A stretch of 64,000 nt of DNA from JAFLCM01 sp046154665 (GCA_046154665.1 JBJXFG010000047.1:102960-166959); one strand, 5' to 3'; shown: positions 1 through 11,871, counted from the first letter of the stretch. Numbers and translations: made by a program. Notes: a model not told the origin generated them from the sequence alone.

Positions 1-2039
1 TATTCGAGCTCGCTGGGCTCGGTGCGTTCGTCGTCCTCGGCCTGCCTCCGCGCCGCGTCGTAGAAGTACTCGACCAGAGTGGTGCCGTGGTGGCTCTCGA
101 TGTAGTGGTGCAGGCTTTGCGGCAGGCGGTATTCGCGGGCGAGTTCGACGCCGTCCTTCACATGCCCGACGATCACGAGCAGGCTCATCGCGGGCGAGAG
201 TCGGCTGTGGCGCGAGACGCCGCCCTGCTGGTTCTCGACGAAGTACTCGGGCTTGTTCATCTTCCCGATGTCGTGGTAGAGCGCGCCGACGTAGACGTGC
301 AGCCCGTCGGCACCGACGGCCTCGGCGGCGCTCTCGGCCAGCACCGCCACCGTCTGGCAGTGGTTGAACGTGCCCGGGGCGCGGGTCTGGAGCTGGCGCA
401 GCAGCGGGTGCTTGGGGTCGCGCAGTTCGCTGAGGGTCATACCGGTGGTCACGTCGAACACGCGCTCGATGCTCGGCAGCAGCGCGAGCGTCAGCACCGC
501 GGGAAGGAACCCGGCGGCGGTGCCCCACGCCGCGTCGCGGATGACTTCGCTCCAGATGCCGGGAACCATCGGGCGCTCCAGCAGCGACGCGACCAGCACG
601 CTCAGCCCCAGCGCCGCGGCGACCACGAGCCCGCCGCGGACAACGTCGGAGCGGTGACGCAGATCATTGAACTGCCACGCCACCGCGCCCACACCCACCA
701 TCGTCACGATCACCTGTGAAACGGGCAGTTCGACGGCCAGCGCGACCAGCAGCGCCTGCGAGCCCGCGACGGCGAGCACCAGCCTGCGGTCGTACGCGAT
801 GACGCAGATCAGCGCCAGCATCACGGTGGGTGCCATGCTGGTGAACCACAGCACGGAGGGGTACGCGAGTGTGCCGTGGGTCGCCAGCGCGAAGGTGGCG
901 CAGATCAGCGCGGCCAGAGCGGCCAGCCACCACGGGCTCGTCGCCAATCGTCGATAGAACACCCCGATGTACCCGCCCAGCGCCCCGGCGAGAAGCGCCG
1001 CCACGCCCGCCATCCCCGCGCCGGCGATCGCCGCGGTCGTCACCGGCACGCGGCTGCGATACTCGCGATGCTCGCGGTGCGCCAGCGCGAACGCCTCGGC
1101 ACCCAGCCGCTCGCCGCGCTGGTGGATCACCTCGCCCGCCCGGTGCGTGACCCGCACCGGCGGCACGGCCGCGGCGGCCTCGGCGCGGCGTTCCTCGGTC
1201 CCGGATGCATCAAACTCGAAGATCGGTCGGTCGATCTCTTCCAAACGGTCGGCGATCATCGCGCCGATGTCGCGCCCCGCCTCGGTGAACCCTGCTTCGC
1301 GGACGATGCTCTCGTACTTCTTTCGCACCTTCGCCCGCATGTCGCGCTCCGATGAGCCAACGCTCATCGCCTCGAACTTGCCGACGCTTTCGGGTACGAC
1401 TTTGCCGCTGCCGCCGGAGCGCAGTTCGAGCCGCTCGGTGCCGTCGCGCAGGGCGGCCTGATATTCCTCGGCGGAGATGAGCGCCGTTCGGCGCAGCAGC
1501 GTCATCAGGATGTCCGTCCGCGCCAGCCATGTCTGGCTGGGCTGGCCTTCGCTCGTTTGAGCTTTGATGGCGTCGAAGCGTTCCGGCATCAGGCGGAAGG
1601 CGCGGGCGACGGCCTCGTCGACTTTCTCGATGCTGCCGACGCCCACCAAGAGGGCCGGCAGGCCGCGGATGGAGTTCTCGACTTCTTCGAGCAGTTTCTC
1701 GTCGGCGCGGTAGACGCGCGGGGCGAGGGTTCGTTTGAGGTCGCGCTGGGCGCGGGTCTGGTCTTCGTCGACGTCGCTAAACTCGACGCGGACCACCCGA
1801 GTGTCATCCATGATGCGGCCCGGCGCGATCGTCAGCCCGCCGCGGGCGGTCCACGCGATCGCGGCGGTGACCAGCACGAACAGGCACACGATGCCCGCCA
1901 CCGGCAGGAACGCGGGATGGGCCAGCAGATCGCGCATCACGATGGGCTCTTTGAGCACCAGCCAGCGCCGGCCGCCGCGCTTCCGCAGCTTGGCGGCGAC
2001 CGATTCTCGGCGCGAGATGGGGCCGGTCTTTTCAGCCAT
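1..2039 (-). CDS. 7TM-HD phosphohydrolase (PgpH/YqfF-like), 3' end beyond window
   Basis: I translated this frame by hand because no stop codon lies inside the window; about 679 codons are visible. It starts with ATG at 2039 and overlaps the end of phoH by 8 bp. An N-terminal membrane segment is followed by a long extracytoplasmic region (about 1150-1800), a cluster of hydrophobic segments (about 470-1050) and an HD domain whose HDIGK motif is encoded at 261-275. This is the order of the 7TMR-HDED/7TMR-HD family, whose characterised member PgpH hydrolyses cyclic di-AMP. The phoH/7TM-HD order matches the widespread phoH-HD-ybeY cluster, so ybeY may lie just outside. The family assignment is firm; the substrate is inferred. 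Confidence 0.88.
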   Translation of the reverse strand, partial: MAEKTGPISRRESVAAKLRKRGGRRWLVLKEPIVMRDLLAHPAFLPVAGIVCLFVLVTAAIAWTARGGLTIAPGRIMDDTRVVRVEFSDVDEDQTRAQRDLKRTLAPRVYRADEKLLEEVENSIRGLPALLVGVGSIEKVDEAVARAFRLMPERFDAIKAQTSEGQPSQTWLARTDILMTLLRRTALISAEEYQAALRDGTERLELRSGGSGKVVPESVGKFEAMSVGSSERDMRAKVRKKYESIVREAGFTEAGRDIGAMIADRLEEIDRPIFEFDASGTEERRAEAAAAVPPVRVTHRAGEVIHQRGERLGAEAFALAHREHREYRSRVPVTTAAIAGAGMAGVAALLAGALGGYIGVFYRRLATSPWWLAALAALICATFALATHGTLAYPSVLWFTSMAPTVMLALICVIAYDRRLVLAVAGSQALLVALAVELPVSQVIVTMVGVGAVAWQFNDLRHRSDVVRGGLVVAAALGLSVLVASLLERPMVPGIWSEVIRDAAWGTAAGFLPAVLTLALLPSIERVFDVTTGMTLSELRDPKHPLLRQLQTRAPGTFNHCQTVAVLAESAAEAVGADGLHVYVGALYHDIGKMNKPEYFVENQQGGVSRHSRLSPAMSLLVIVGHVKDGVELAREYRLPQSLHHYIESHHGTTLVEYFYDAARRQAEDDERTEPSELE

Positions 2040-3213
2040 TGGTCTTGGTACCGCGGCTCTCCGAGCCGCGCTCTTTGGCCCGCTCTTTGGTTCGTCTCTT
2101 GCTCGAAGAAGTCTGGGAAGAGTCGGCTCGGAGAGCCGACGTACCAGGTGGCTCGTCTTCGCCGTAACACTCGATCACGCGCTGCACGATGGGGTGGCGG
2201 ATCACGTCGACCTTGTCGAGGCTGGCGAAGGCCACGCCCTGGGCCTTTCTGAGCCGGCGCGAGGCGTCGATGAGCCCGCTCTCGCGCGGGTCGGGCAGGT
2301 CGATCTGGGTCGGGTCGCCGGTGACGACCATCTTCGAGCGCTGGCCCATACGGGTGAGGAACATGTGCATCTGACCGCGCGTGGTGTTCTGGGCCTCATC
2401 AAGGATGATGAACGCGTCGTTGATCGTTCGCCCCCGCATAAACGCCAGCGGCACCACCTCGATCACATCCGTGCTGAGGAACCGCTTGATGGTCGCGTGG
2501 TCGAGCATGTCGCCCAGTGCGTCCCACAGCGGGCGCAGGTACGGGTTCACCTTGGCGAACTGGTCGCCGGGCAGGTAGCCGAGCTTCTCGCCCGCTTCGA
2601 CCGCGGGGCGGGCCAGCACGGCGCGCTTCACCTTGCCCAGCCGCAGCAGGTGGATGGCGCAGGCGACGGCGAGGTAAGTCTTGCCCGTCCCCGCCGGCCC
2701 GATGCCGAAGACCAGATCATGTTTCTGGATCGCGTCGAGATATGCCTGCTGGTTGGCGCTCTTGCCCTCGATCCGCTTGCCGTTGGCGAAGACGTTGAGC
2801 TTGTCCGTCCAGGGAGACGAGAAGTCCCACTCGGGTCGTTCCTCGCGCGCCTCGGCGATCCGTTCGCGGGCTGTCAGGGGTGCGATTTCTCTGCGGCCCG
2901 CCGGAGCGTCGCCTTCGTGGGCGCCGTGCTTGCGATCCTGCGAAGACTCCCACCCCGCCTGGGCGATCACGTCAACGACTTCACGGCGCGAAAGGCTCGA
3001 ACCCTTCTCCGAGGCCTCGATCAGCCGCTCCATGACCCGCCTCGCGGCGTCCACGGCGTCGACCTCGCCCCGCACCCGGACCACGTCATCACGAGCCGCG
3101 ATGTTGACGCCGAGGGCTTCCCGGATCATCTTGAGGTTTCGCTCGCCCGTGCCGTAGACCGGCACGCGCTCGACGGAGGCAGGAACTCGGATGGTGATTT
3201 CCAAAGCCGACAT
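2032..3213 (-). CDS. phoH: PhoH-like ATPase
   Basis: This 393-residue PhoH-family P-loop protein has a KH-like N-terminal region (about 1-70), Walker A GPAGTGKT at about residues 172-179 and Walker B in IILDEAQN. PhoH/YbeZ proteins act with YbeY in RNA metabolism. I start it at 3213 (MSALEITIRV); longer in-frame extensions upstream would run antisense through the divergent lipoprotein and HAD genes. The last 35 or so residues (after VIECYGEDEPP) are low-complexity and are encoded by a family B palindromic doublet (2047-2146), so the native C-terminus has been extended or replaced by repeat DNA. The downstream 7TM-HD gene overlaps it by 8 bp, suggesting one transcript. Confidence 0.92.
   Translation of the reverse strand: MSALEITIRVPASVERVPVYGTGERNLKMIREALGVNIAARDDVVRVRGEVDAVDAARRVMERLIEASEKGSSLSRREVVDVIAQAGWESSQDRKHGAHEGDAPAGRREIAPLTARERIAEAREERPEWDFSSPWTDKLNVFANGKRIEGKSANQQAYLDAIQKHDLVFGIGPAGTGKTYLAVACAIHLLRLGKVKRAVLARPAVEAGEKLGYLPGDQFAKVNPYLRPLWDALGDMLDHATIKRFLSTDVIEVVPLAFMRGRTINDAFIILDEAQNTTRGQMHMFLTRMGQRSKMVVTGDPTQIDLPDPRESGLIDASRRLRKAQGVAFASLDKVDVIRHPIVQRVIECYGEDEPPGTSALRADSSQTSSSKRRTKERAKERGSESRGTKTNG
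2047..2146. repeat. Family B palindromic doublet inside phoH 3' end
   Basis: A forward copy at 2047-2075 and an inverted copy at 2115-2146 share the core gagccgacgtacc or its complement. They are separated by an Arg/Lys/Glu-rich coding spacer. The same element recurs in glnS (22419-22512) and in the decarboxylase gene (56472-56500 and 57247-57270). Confidence 0.85.
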
Positions 3214-3385
3214 TGCTCCAGGTGGCCGGATCTGCGCCGAACGCGCCCCGGTTCTCGCGCCCCATGGCGGTGAAAACTGGTGTTCGCAGCGTGACGGCCT
3301 TGCCCGACCGACCACCGCGACTGGCGAGGATTCTAGATCGACCACCCGCGCCCGCCCTGATGCCCATCGCTTCTCTATTTGGTAT

Positions 3386-3955
3386 GTGATCGGGTCTTGC
3401 GGCGTCGTGGCGGCAAGTTTTGCGCTCACGGGATGCAAATCGGAGGGTGGGGGTGGTGTCGCCGGGGAGGCCACCGGACTGCTCGGGGCTGGATTCACGA
3501 TGACCGGTGGGCGGGCTTCGGCCTTGACCGAAGAGCCGCCGGAGGGTGCCTGGGAAGAAGGCGGCGGCACGATCAAAGCCGCGGCAGGAATGCTCCGTGA
3601 CCTCGATGCCGCGATGAGTTTCTCGATGAAGGAGTGTGAACTGGGGCTTGTTGAGCAGGTGTATACGCCCGAGCCCGCCAGCGCGCGGGTAGCTGGTGAG
3701 CGGGTATACCGGCTCATGACCATGCGCGATGTGCCGGTGTGGGTGCGGGTGACATGGAAGGGTGCGGCGAGTGAAGGTGGCGAGTTGCTGGCCAAGCGCA
3801 CCGAGCAGCCGATGGAGGTGCGGGTGCGCGGGGGGGCGGGAGGAGGCGTGACGCGCGATGCGACCTTGGAGCGACGGTTGGCGGACGCGCTCGCCGAGCG
3901 GCTGCGGGAACTCGCCCGCCGCGAGCGGGCCCGCGGCGGTGGGGGAGGCACATGA
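3386..3955 (+). CDS. Putative lipoprotein, unknown function
   Basis: A hydrophobic N-terminus ends in a lipobox (ASFALTGC), followed by Gly/Ser-rich and then charged sequence, giving about 190 residues. It has no recognised domain; the C-terminal third is Arg-rich and probably helical. The start is uncertain. An ATG at 3191 would overlap divergent phoH and give an implausibly long leader, so a GTG at 3386 directly before the signal peptide is preferred. The stop overlaps the start of the HAD gene by 4 bp (ATGA), implying translational coupling. The name rests only on the lipobox. Confidence 0.6.
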   Translation: MIGSCGVVAASFALTGCKSEGGGGVAGEATGLLGAGFTMTGGRASALTEEPPEGAWEEGGGTIKAAAGMLRDLDAAMSFSMKECELGLVEQVYTPEPASARVAGERVYRLMTMRDVPVWVRVTWKGAASEGGELLAKRTEQPMEVRVRGGAGGGVTRDATLERRLADALAERLRELARRERARGGGGGT

Positions 3956-4611
3956 GCATCCGCGTGGTGTGTTTCGATCTCGGCGGCGTGGTGGTTCGCA
4001 TCTGCCGAAGCTGGCAGGAGGCGTGCGCCCGAGCAGGCGTGCAAGCGCCCGATGCCGCGGCGTTTGCTCGGCCCGAGCTGGCGGCACGACGGCGCGAGCT
4101 CGTCGAGGCGTACCAGACGGGTCGGAAGGGGTGCGACGAGTTTTTCGATGCTCTTGCCGGCGCGACGGGCGGGCAGCACTCCGCGCACGACGTCCGGCGG
4201 GTCCACAACGCGTGGATCATCGAGGATTACGCCAGCATCGACGCCGTGATCGACGGTCTCAACCGCACCCGGGGCGTCGTGAGCGCCTGCCTCAGCAACA
4301 CCAACCACGCCCACTGGGCCGGGATGCTCGGGCTGCCCGGCGGCGAGGGCTGGCGCTCGCCGTCGGTCGAGGCCCTGCGCCTCACGGGGGCGTCCCAGCT
4401 GCTGGGATGTGCCAAGCCCGGACTCGAAATCTACCGCAAGGCCGAGGGCCTCTTCGGCGCGAGCGGTCCCGAGATCGTGTTCTTCGACGACCTGGCGGAG
4501 AACGTCGCCGCGGCGAGCGGGCTGGGGTGGCGGGCCTTTCAGATCGACCACGAGGGCGACACGGCGGCACAGGTGCGCGGGGCGCTTCTGAGCCTCGGGA
4601 TCTCGGTGTAG
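3952..4611 (+). CDS. HAD-superfamily hydrolase (subfamily IA-like)
   Basis: This 219-residue protein has the HAD signatures in order: CFDLGGV (motif I, D9 as predicted nucleophile, with the second Asp replaced by Gly), SNTN (motif II), CAKPGLEIY (motif III Lys) and FFDDLAEN (motif IV acidic pair). The missing second Asp of DxD occurs in a YihX-like subset of this family and may alter phosphatase chemistry. It is coupled to the lipoprotein by a 4-bp overlap. The substrate cannot be told from sequence. Confidence 0.85.
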   Translation: MSIRVVCFDLGGVVVRICRSWQEACARAGVQAPDAAAFARPELAARRRELVEAYQTGRKGCDEFFDALAGATGGQHSAHDVRRVHNAWIIEDYASIDAVIDGLNRTRGVVSACLSNTNHAHWAGMLGLPGGEGWRSPSVEALRLTGASQLLGCAKPGLEIYRKAEGLFGASGPEIVFFDDLAENVAAASGLGWRAFQIDHEGDTAAQVRGALLSLGISV

Positions 4612-4701
4612 ATCGACCCGGAGCATCGCCCGCGGACGGTCGATGCTTCGTCGTCCGGGATGCACCCCGCTCGCTTCGTGCGGGTATCACGCCCGTCACG
4701 C

Positions 4702-6111
4702 ATGGCCGAACCGCCCCCAACACACCACCAGCCCGAACTCGCCCCCACGCACTGGGGCGACCGCGTGCTCGCGGCATTCTCGTTACGCCGCGGCGAGGGC
4801 GTGGTCACGCTGCTGAGCGCCCTGACCATCTTCGCGTGGTTCCTGGGTTGGGGCATGATGCGCCCGCTCCGCGACTCGATGGGCGTGGCCAAGGGCGCGG
4901 ACTATGTCATGTGGCTGATCATCGTCACCGCCGCGGTGTCGCTGGTGGTGAGCCCGGGGATCGCCTGGGTGATCGGGCGGCTGGGGGGCGGGTCGGCGGG
5001 TCGGCGTCGCGTGCCGACGGTGCTGTACCGTTTTCTCGCGCTCAATCTGCTGGTGTTCGCGGCGGCGAAGTGGCTCACGCCCGAGGCGCACCGTTACATC
5101 GTGGGCTATGTGTTCTTCGTCTGGGCCAGCGTGGCGAACATGGCGGCGGTGAGCGTGTTCTGGGGACTCGCCGCCGACATCTTCCCGCGCGAACGCTCGC
5201 TGCGTCTGTACGGGCTGATTGCGCTGGGAGCGACGCTGGGGCTGATCGGCGGCGGGTTCGCGGCGCGGTGGATGGGGCAGCAGAAACTCGACGCGTGGGT
5301 GTTCATGATCGCGCTGGCGGTGATGCTGGAGATCGCCGCGCGGCTGGCGCGTGCCGTGGGGGCCGCGGGAGCGCGGGCGGCGGTAGCATGGGCGCGGGAT
5401 GGCGGCGGGACGGCACCCCGCGAGGAGCACGACGCTGCTCAGAAGACCGAGCAGAGCCGTGACACGGAGCGGGCCAGTGGCGGCGTGCTCTCGGGCGTGC
5501 GCGCGGTCGTGACCTCGCCGTACCTGCTGGGGGCCTCGGCGTACCTGCTCATCTACACCGTCACGACGACGTTCTTCTACTTGGCGCAGCAGCGTGTCGT
5601 CGCCGAGGCGGGGGCCGACCAGGCGGCGCGGACGGCGATGAGCGCGACCATCAGCCTGTGGGCCGACGGCGCCACGCTCATCGTGCAGCTGCTGCTGACG
5701 GGGCGCATCCTGAGGTGGATCGGCCAGGGGCCGGCGCTGGCGACGACGCCGCTGGTCACCATCGCCGGTCTGGCGTGGATGGGCGCGAGCCCGGGGTTGC
5801 AGGGCTTGACGCAGGCGGTGGTGGCGCGGCGGAGCGTTCACTTCGCGGTGGACAAGCCCGGCCGCGAAGCGCTCTACACCGTTATCCCGCCCGAGCAGAA
5901 GTACACGGCCAAGAGCTTCATCGACACGTTCGTGTACCGCGGAGGCGACGTCGTCGGCGCGGTGATCGAGAACGGGCTGAACCGCAGCAACACGCCGATC
6001 TTGTGGTTCGCCGGCCCGATCTGCGTGATCGGCGCGGTGCTGGGGCTGTGGCTGGGCCAGGCGGCGAAACGGAAGGCGGCGCTCAACGCCGACGACGGGC
6101 CGCGAAGGTAA
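4702..6111 (+). CDS. TLC-type ATP/ADP-carrier-like / MFS membrane transporter
   Basis: The protein has about 470 residues and about 10-12 hydrophobic segments. The first loop MMRPLRDSMGVAKG resembles the 'RPxRDxxG' signature near TM1 of TLC/NTT nucleotide carriers and their free-living-bacterial relatives (COG3202-like). A hydrophilic Glu/Arg-rich loop splits the protein near residues 235-270. I prefer the ATG at 4702; an ATG at 4660 would add 14 Arg-rich residues. In free-living bacteria such proteins are not proven nucleotide exchangers, so the substrate is unknown. Its 3' end overlaps the convergent secreted-protein gene by 29 bp. Confidence 0.75.
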   Translation: MAEPPPTHHQPELAPTHWGDRVLAAFSLRRGEGVVTLLSALTIFAWFLGWGMMRPLRDSMGVAKGADYVMWLIIVTAAVSLVVSPGIAWVIGRLGGGSAGRRRVPTVLYRFLALNLLVFAAAKWLTPEAHRYIVGYVFFVWASVANMAAVSVFWGLAADIFPRERSLRLYGLIALGATLGLIGGGFAARWMGQQKLDAWVFMIALAVMLEIAARLARAVGAAGARAAVAWARDGGGTAPREEHDAAQKTEQSRDTERASGGVLSGVRAVVTSPYLLGASAYLLIYTVTTTFFYLAQQRVVAEAGADQAARTAMSATISLWADGATLIVQLLLTGRILRWIGQGPALATTPLVTIAGLAWMGASPGLQGLTQAVVARRSVHFAVDKPGREALYTVIPPEQKYTAKSFIDTFVYRGGDVVGAVIENGLNRSNTPILWFAGPICVIGAVLGLWLGQAAKRKAALNADDGPRR

Positions 6112-6733
6112 GGGCCGCGAAAGCGACGGTCGCCACGCCGGGCGTGGGCACGCCGGTGAACGCAACTTCGCTGAAGAAGAGCCAGGGCTGGTCGCCGTCG
6201 GCGAACGAGGCGCGGAGGTAGCGGGCTTGGGTGCCGGTGGTATCGAGGGCGAGCCACTGAGCGGCGGGGTCGGCGCGTTCGCCGGCGGAAGTCGTGCGGG
6301 TTCCGACGGGGAAGTAGTCGGTGCCGTTGATCGAGCCTTCGACGGTCATGGTGCCGAAGATGTCGACGTCGCCGAAGAGCGAGACGCTGGCGGCACGGAC
6401 GCTGATTGAGTCGATGGTGGAGACGGCACCGAAGTCAAAGGTGATGACGGGCTGGACTTCGAGCCAGCCGACCCAGTCGAAGAAGTTGTTGTCGAAGATG
6501 TCGTCGGTGCCGATGACGCCGTCGGTGAGCTGCCCGAGTCCGCCGGAGAGGAACGAGGAATCGAGATTGGGGTTCCCGCTGCCGTTGTAGGTGTCGTCGC
6601 GGTAGGTGCCGAAGCCGGAGCGGCCGTTGACCATGTCGTACGAGACAGGGCTGAGATTCGAGACGGTGCCAGCGTCGGTCGACGAGGCGAGCGCGGTCAG
6701 AGCAACGACGGACAACAACGCGGAACGGTACAT
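6083..6733 (-). CDS. Secreted protein, discoidin-like domain, PxPG...RRRR C-terminal sorting tail
   Basis: The signal peptide (SALLSVVALTALASSTDAG) is followed by a beta-rich region whose spacing (DFGAVSTIDSISVR, then ARYLRASFADGDQPWLFFSEVAF) resembles F5/8 type C (discoidin-like) carbohydrate-binding domains. The C-terminus is VPTPG, a hydrophobic stretch and RRRR, a PEP-CTERM-like tripartite sorting signal. The start at 6733 is supported by GAGGAG 7 nt upstream. Two other window proteins (59354-60112 and 60475-61176) carry the same tail. The tail is plainly visible; the discoidin call is moderate. Confidence 0.8.
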   Translation of the reverse strand: MYRSALLSVVALTALASSTDAGTVSNLSPVSYDMVNGRSGFGTYRDDTYNGSGNPNLDSSFLSGGLGQLTDGVIGTDDIFDNNFFDWVGWLEVQPVITFDFGAVSTIDSISVRAASVSLFGDVDIFGTMTVEGSINGTDYFPVGTRTTSAGERADPAAQWLALDTTGTQARYLRASFADGDQPWLFFSEVAFTGVPTPGVATVAFAALTFAARRRR

Positions 6734-6927
6734 GGGCGGACTCCTCACGAATGACGGGTACGGATGTCGGATTTGGAACGAACGTGTGCAGAACTAGTTT
6801 GCCCGGTGCCGCAAAGAACGCAAATGGTTTTGGGCGTTGATGGCGTGAATCTCACAGAGTTTACACCGGCGGCGTGATCTGTTTGGGTGCCATCAGGATT
6901 CGAGACACGCACCGATAGACTCTCGCT

Positions 6928-7812
6928 GTGGAACTCACCCCGCTCCGCTACTTCCGAGCCATCGCGGCTCACGGGCATATGACCAAGGCCGCGCGGGCCC
7001 TGGGTGTGACCCAACCCACGCTCTCGGCGATGCTCAAGAAGCTCGAGGCGGAGGTCGGCGCGGACCTGCTGCACCGCACCGGGCGCGGCGTCGAGCTCAC
7101 CGAGGCGGGGCGGGTGTTTCTCCTTCACGCCGAAGACGCGGTGCGCCGTGCTGATGCGGGCCTCGCCGCCGTGAGGCAGCTGATCGGGCTCGAGACCGGC
7201 TCGATCCGCGTGGGCGGCGGTGCGACGGCGACGACGTACCTGCTGCCGCCGGTGGTGTCCGCCGTGCGGCGGGCGCACCCCGGCTTGCGGTTTTATTTGC
7301 GCGAGGCGGGCAGCAACGCCGTCGCCGCCGCGGTGCGCTCGGGTGAGCTTGATATGGGCATCGTCACGCTGCCACTCGCCGCGGTGGACGCGCCGGACCT
7401 GATCGTGATCCCGCTGGTGGAGGACGAGTTCCGGCTGATTGTCCCGGCGCGGCACCGGCTCGCGGGAGCCGCGTCGTTTCGATGGAAGGACCTCGCGGGT
7501 GAATCGGTTGTGGCGTTCGAAGCGGGGGCGGCGGTTCGTGAGATGATCGATTCCGCGTCCGCCGCCGCCGGCGTGACGCTCAATGTGGTGATGGAGTTAC
7601 GATCCATCGAGTCCATCAAACAGATGGTCAGAGCGGGCATCGGCGTCGGGTTCGTGTCACGCTTCGCGCTTGATGAGGGTGAAGGGCTGAAGTGCCGGGA
7701 TGGTCGCCTGGCGCGCGGGCTCGCGCTGGTGCGTCGGCGGGATCGGCTGCCCAGCCCGGCGGGGGCGGTGTTCGAGTCGGAGTTGCTTCGACAGCTTGGG
7801 AGGCGGAAGTGA
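6928..7812 (+). CDS. LysR-family transcriptional regulator
   Basis: The protein has 294 residues. The N-terminal winged HTH is typical of LysR (MTKAARALGVTQPTLSAMLK, then LEAEVGADLLHRTGRGVELT), followed by a periplasmic-binding-like effector domain (about 90-290). It starts with GTG at 6928. The closest known group by feel is CysB/Cbl/CynR-like, but the ligand is not deducible. The gene is divergent from the secreted-protein gene (190 bp between) and its stop overlaps the start of the next membrane-protein gene (GTGA), so those two are probably co-transcribed. Aconitase follows downstream. Confidence 0.9.
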   Translation: MELTPLRYFRAIAAHGHMTKAARALGVTQPTLSAMLKKLEAEVGADLLHRTGRGVELTEAGRVFLLHAEDAVRRADAGLAAVRQLIGLETGSIRVGGGATATTYLLPPVVSAVRRAHPGLRFYLREAGSNAVAAAVRSGELDMGIVTLPLAAVDAPDLIVIPLVEDEFRLIVPARHRLAGAASFRWKDLAGESVVAFEAGAAVREMIDSASAAAGVTLNVVMELRSIESIKQMVRAGIGVGFVSRFALDEGEGLKCRDGRLARGLALVRRRDRLPSPAGAVFESELLRQLGRRK

Positions 7813-8357
7813 CCACCCATGAGAACCGGCACGGGTACTTGTTCCCCGGGGAGGCTCGGCTCGACCTGCCGGGCCGGGTCGCGCTGGGGGGGCTGGCGGC
7901 GACCGGTCTCGCCGCGGTCGCGCTGGTGGTCTTCCTGCTGGTCCTCGAGGCACACACCACGCCCTCGGCCGGCAAGTGGGGGACCGCCACGATCGTGTCG
8001 TCTTGCATGCTGGGTCTGCACTTTGTGGTCGAGTCGAGAGCCTCCGGCCCGTTGAGCGTGCCCCGCTGGATCATCTTCGCGGCCTGCATCTTGGAGGTGT
8101 CGATCGCTCCGTGGTTTGTCATACGGGATCTCACCGCCCAGGCGGTGTTTTCCTTGATCGGGTTGGTGGGTGGCGTCAATCTACTGGGTGCTCGGCTGTT
8201 GACAGCGTGGACGCCCGCCTTCCTCCGCTGGCACTTGGCGTGGAGGATCGTGTTCTCCGCGCTTGCATGGCTGGTGCCGTTCGGGGTGTGTACCGCCTTG
8301 CTGATCGCCAGGCGGGTTGCCGACCGCGCCTCGTTCGGTGAAGAGCCGTCGCATTGA
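7809..8357 (+). CDS. Small integral membrane protein, unknown
   Basis: About 182 residues with four to five hydrophobic helices (GLAATGLAAVALVVFLLVL, then segments around residues 50, 80, 110 and 150). I chose the GTG at 7809 because it overlaps the LysR stop codon (GTGA). Longer starts inside lysR would add Gly/Ala/Arg-rich residues that are an out-of-frame reading of that gene. No domain is recognised. Confidence 0.65.
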   Translation: MTTHENRHGYLFPGEARLDLPGRVALGGLAATGLAAVALVVFLLVLEAHTTPSAGKWGTATIVSSCMLGLHFVVESRASGPLSVPRWIIFAACILEVSIAPWFVIRDLTAQAVFSLIGLVGGVNLLGARLLTAWTPAFLRWHLAWRIVFSALAWLVPFGVCTALLIARRVADRASFGEEPSH

Positions 8358-8365
8358 TGTTGTCT

Positions 8366-8398
8366 ATGAAGCATGTATGCATGATTGATTTGCTTCAT
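8366..8398. promoter_or_regulatory. Inverted repeat in the aconitase leader region
   Basis: An 8-bp perfect stem (atgaagca at 8366-8373, tgcttcat at 8391-8398) encloses an AT-rich 17-nt loop, 88 bp before acnA. It could be an operator, an mRNA stem-loop or a weak terminator for the upstream operon. No T-tract follows. Confidence 0.35.
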
Positions 8399-8485
8399 GT
8401 GGCGTGCGCGCCCATCATTGACTGACATCGCCGGTCAGTTCGGCCTTGGTCCCAACTGCCCCCCACACCTCTCCCCCCATCCCCC

Positions 8486-11245
<2,760 letters not shown>

Positions 11246-11299
11246 CACGTCAACCCCACGTATCGGATGGGCATGGACGTCTGATCGCCTGACTGCGAC

Positions 11300-11536
11300 A
11301 TGCAAACTCGCCTGACCAAGCAGATGCTCAGCACCGCCCGTGTGATCGCACGCGGACGTGGAATCCGCGATCTCGAGCGACTCCTCGCCCAGTACGGCGG
11401 AGCGCCTTGCACTTGGGTCAAAAAGTCCACGGTCCCGACCACAGAGTCCGGCGATTGGTGCGAGTATCATTGGTACGAACACCACGGCCTCGGTAGGTTC
11501 GAGGTCAAACGGGTGATGCTGCGAGATCGATTCTGA
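11300..11536 (+). CDS. Small protein, possible toxin-type domain
   Basis: A 78-residue, Arg/Lys-rich protein. The C-terminal half (CTWVKKSTVP, then CEYHWYEHHGLGRFEVKRV) has the cadence of small effector domains found at the C-termini of polymorphic toxins (E-x-HWYE-x2-G-x-GR-x-E-x-K). The similarity is by eye, not by search. Its stop overlaps the start of the next gene (TGATG). If it is a toxin it is unusually free-standing, without a delivery domain. Confidence 0.55.
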   Translation: MQTRLTKQMLSTARVIARGRGIRDLERLLAQYGGAPCTWVKKSTVPTTESGDWCEYHWYEHHGLGRFEVKRVMLRDRF

Positions 11537-11871
11537 TGCGAGTCAAGTGCCGCACCAACTCGGTGAACGAATCACGACACGCTCTGACCCTCGGCGGAGC
11601 GTACGAAGTCATCGGCATCGAGGCTGGCGATCTCCGCATCATCGACGACGCAGGGTCGCCTGTTCTCTTCGATCCGGCGCTGTTCGACATGATCGACCCC
11701 GCCAGGCCGATGCACTGGAAGTCTTGGACCGACGACGGCGTCGAATACGCCTATGCGCCCGAACTCGCCGCGCCTGGGTTCTTCGAGGACTACCACCAGC
11801 GCCAGCCCGACGCGGTGCGGACGTTTCATCGCTACATCAACCGCAACCTGCGGCTCAGCGACGCGGCGTGA
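11536..11871 (+). CDS. Small acidic protein, possible immunity partner
   Basis: This 111-residue acidic protein is translationally coupled (1-bp overlap) to the basic protein before it. It has a compact N-terminal beta-rich part (YEVIGIEAGDLRIIDDAG), Trp/Tyr-rich centre and a helical C-terminus (GFFEDYHQRQPDAVRTFHRY). A basic small protein followed by an acidic coupled one fits toxin and immunity/antitoxin logic, which is an inference. No family is assigned. Confidence 0.55.
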   Translation: MRVKCRTNSVNESRHALTLGGAYEVIGIEAGDLRIIDDAGSPVLFDPALFDMIDPARPMHWKSWTDDGVEYAYAPELAAPGFFEDYHQRQPDAVRTFHRYINRNLRLSDAA

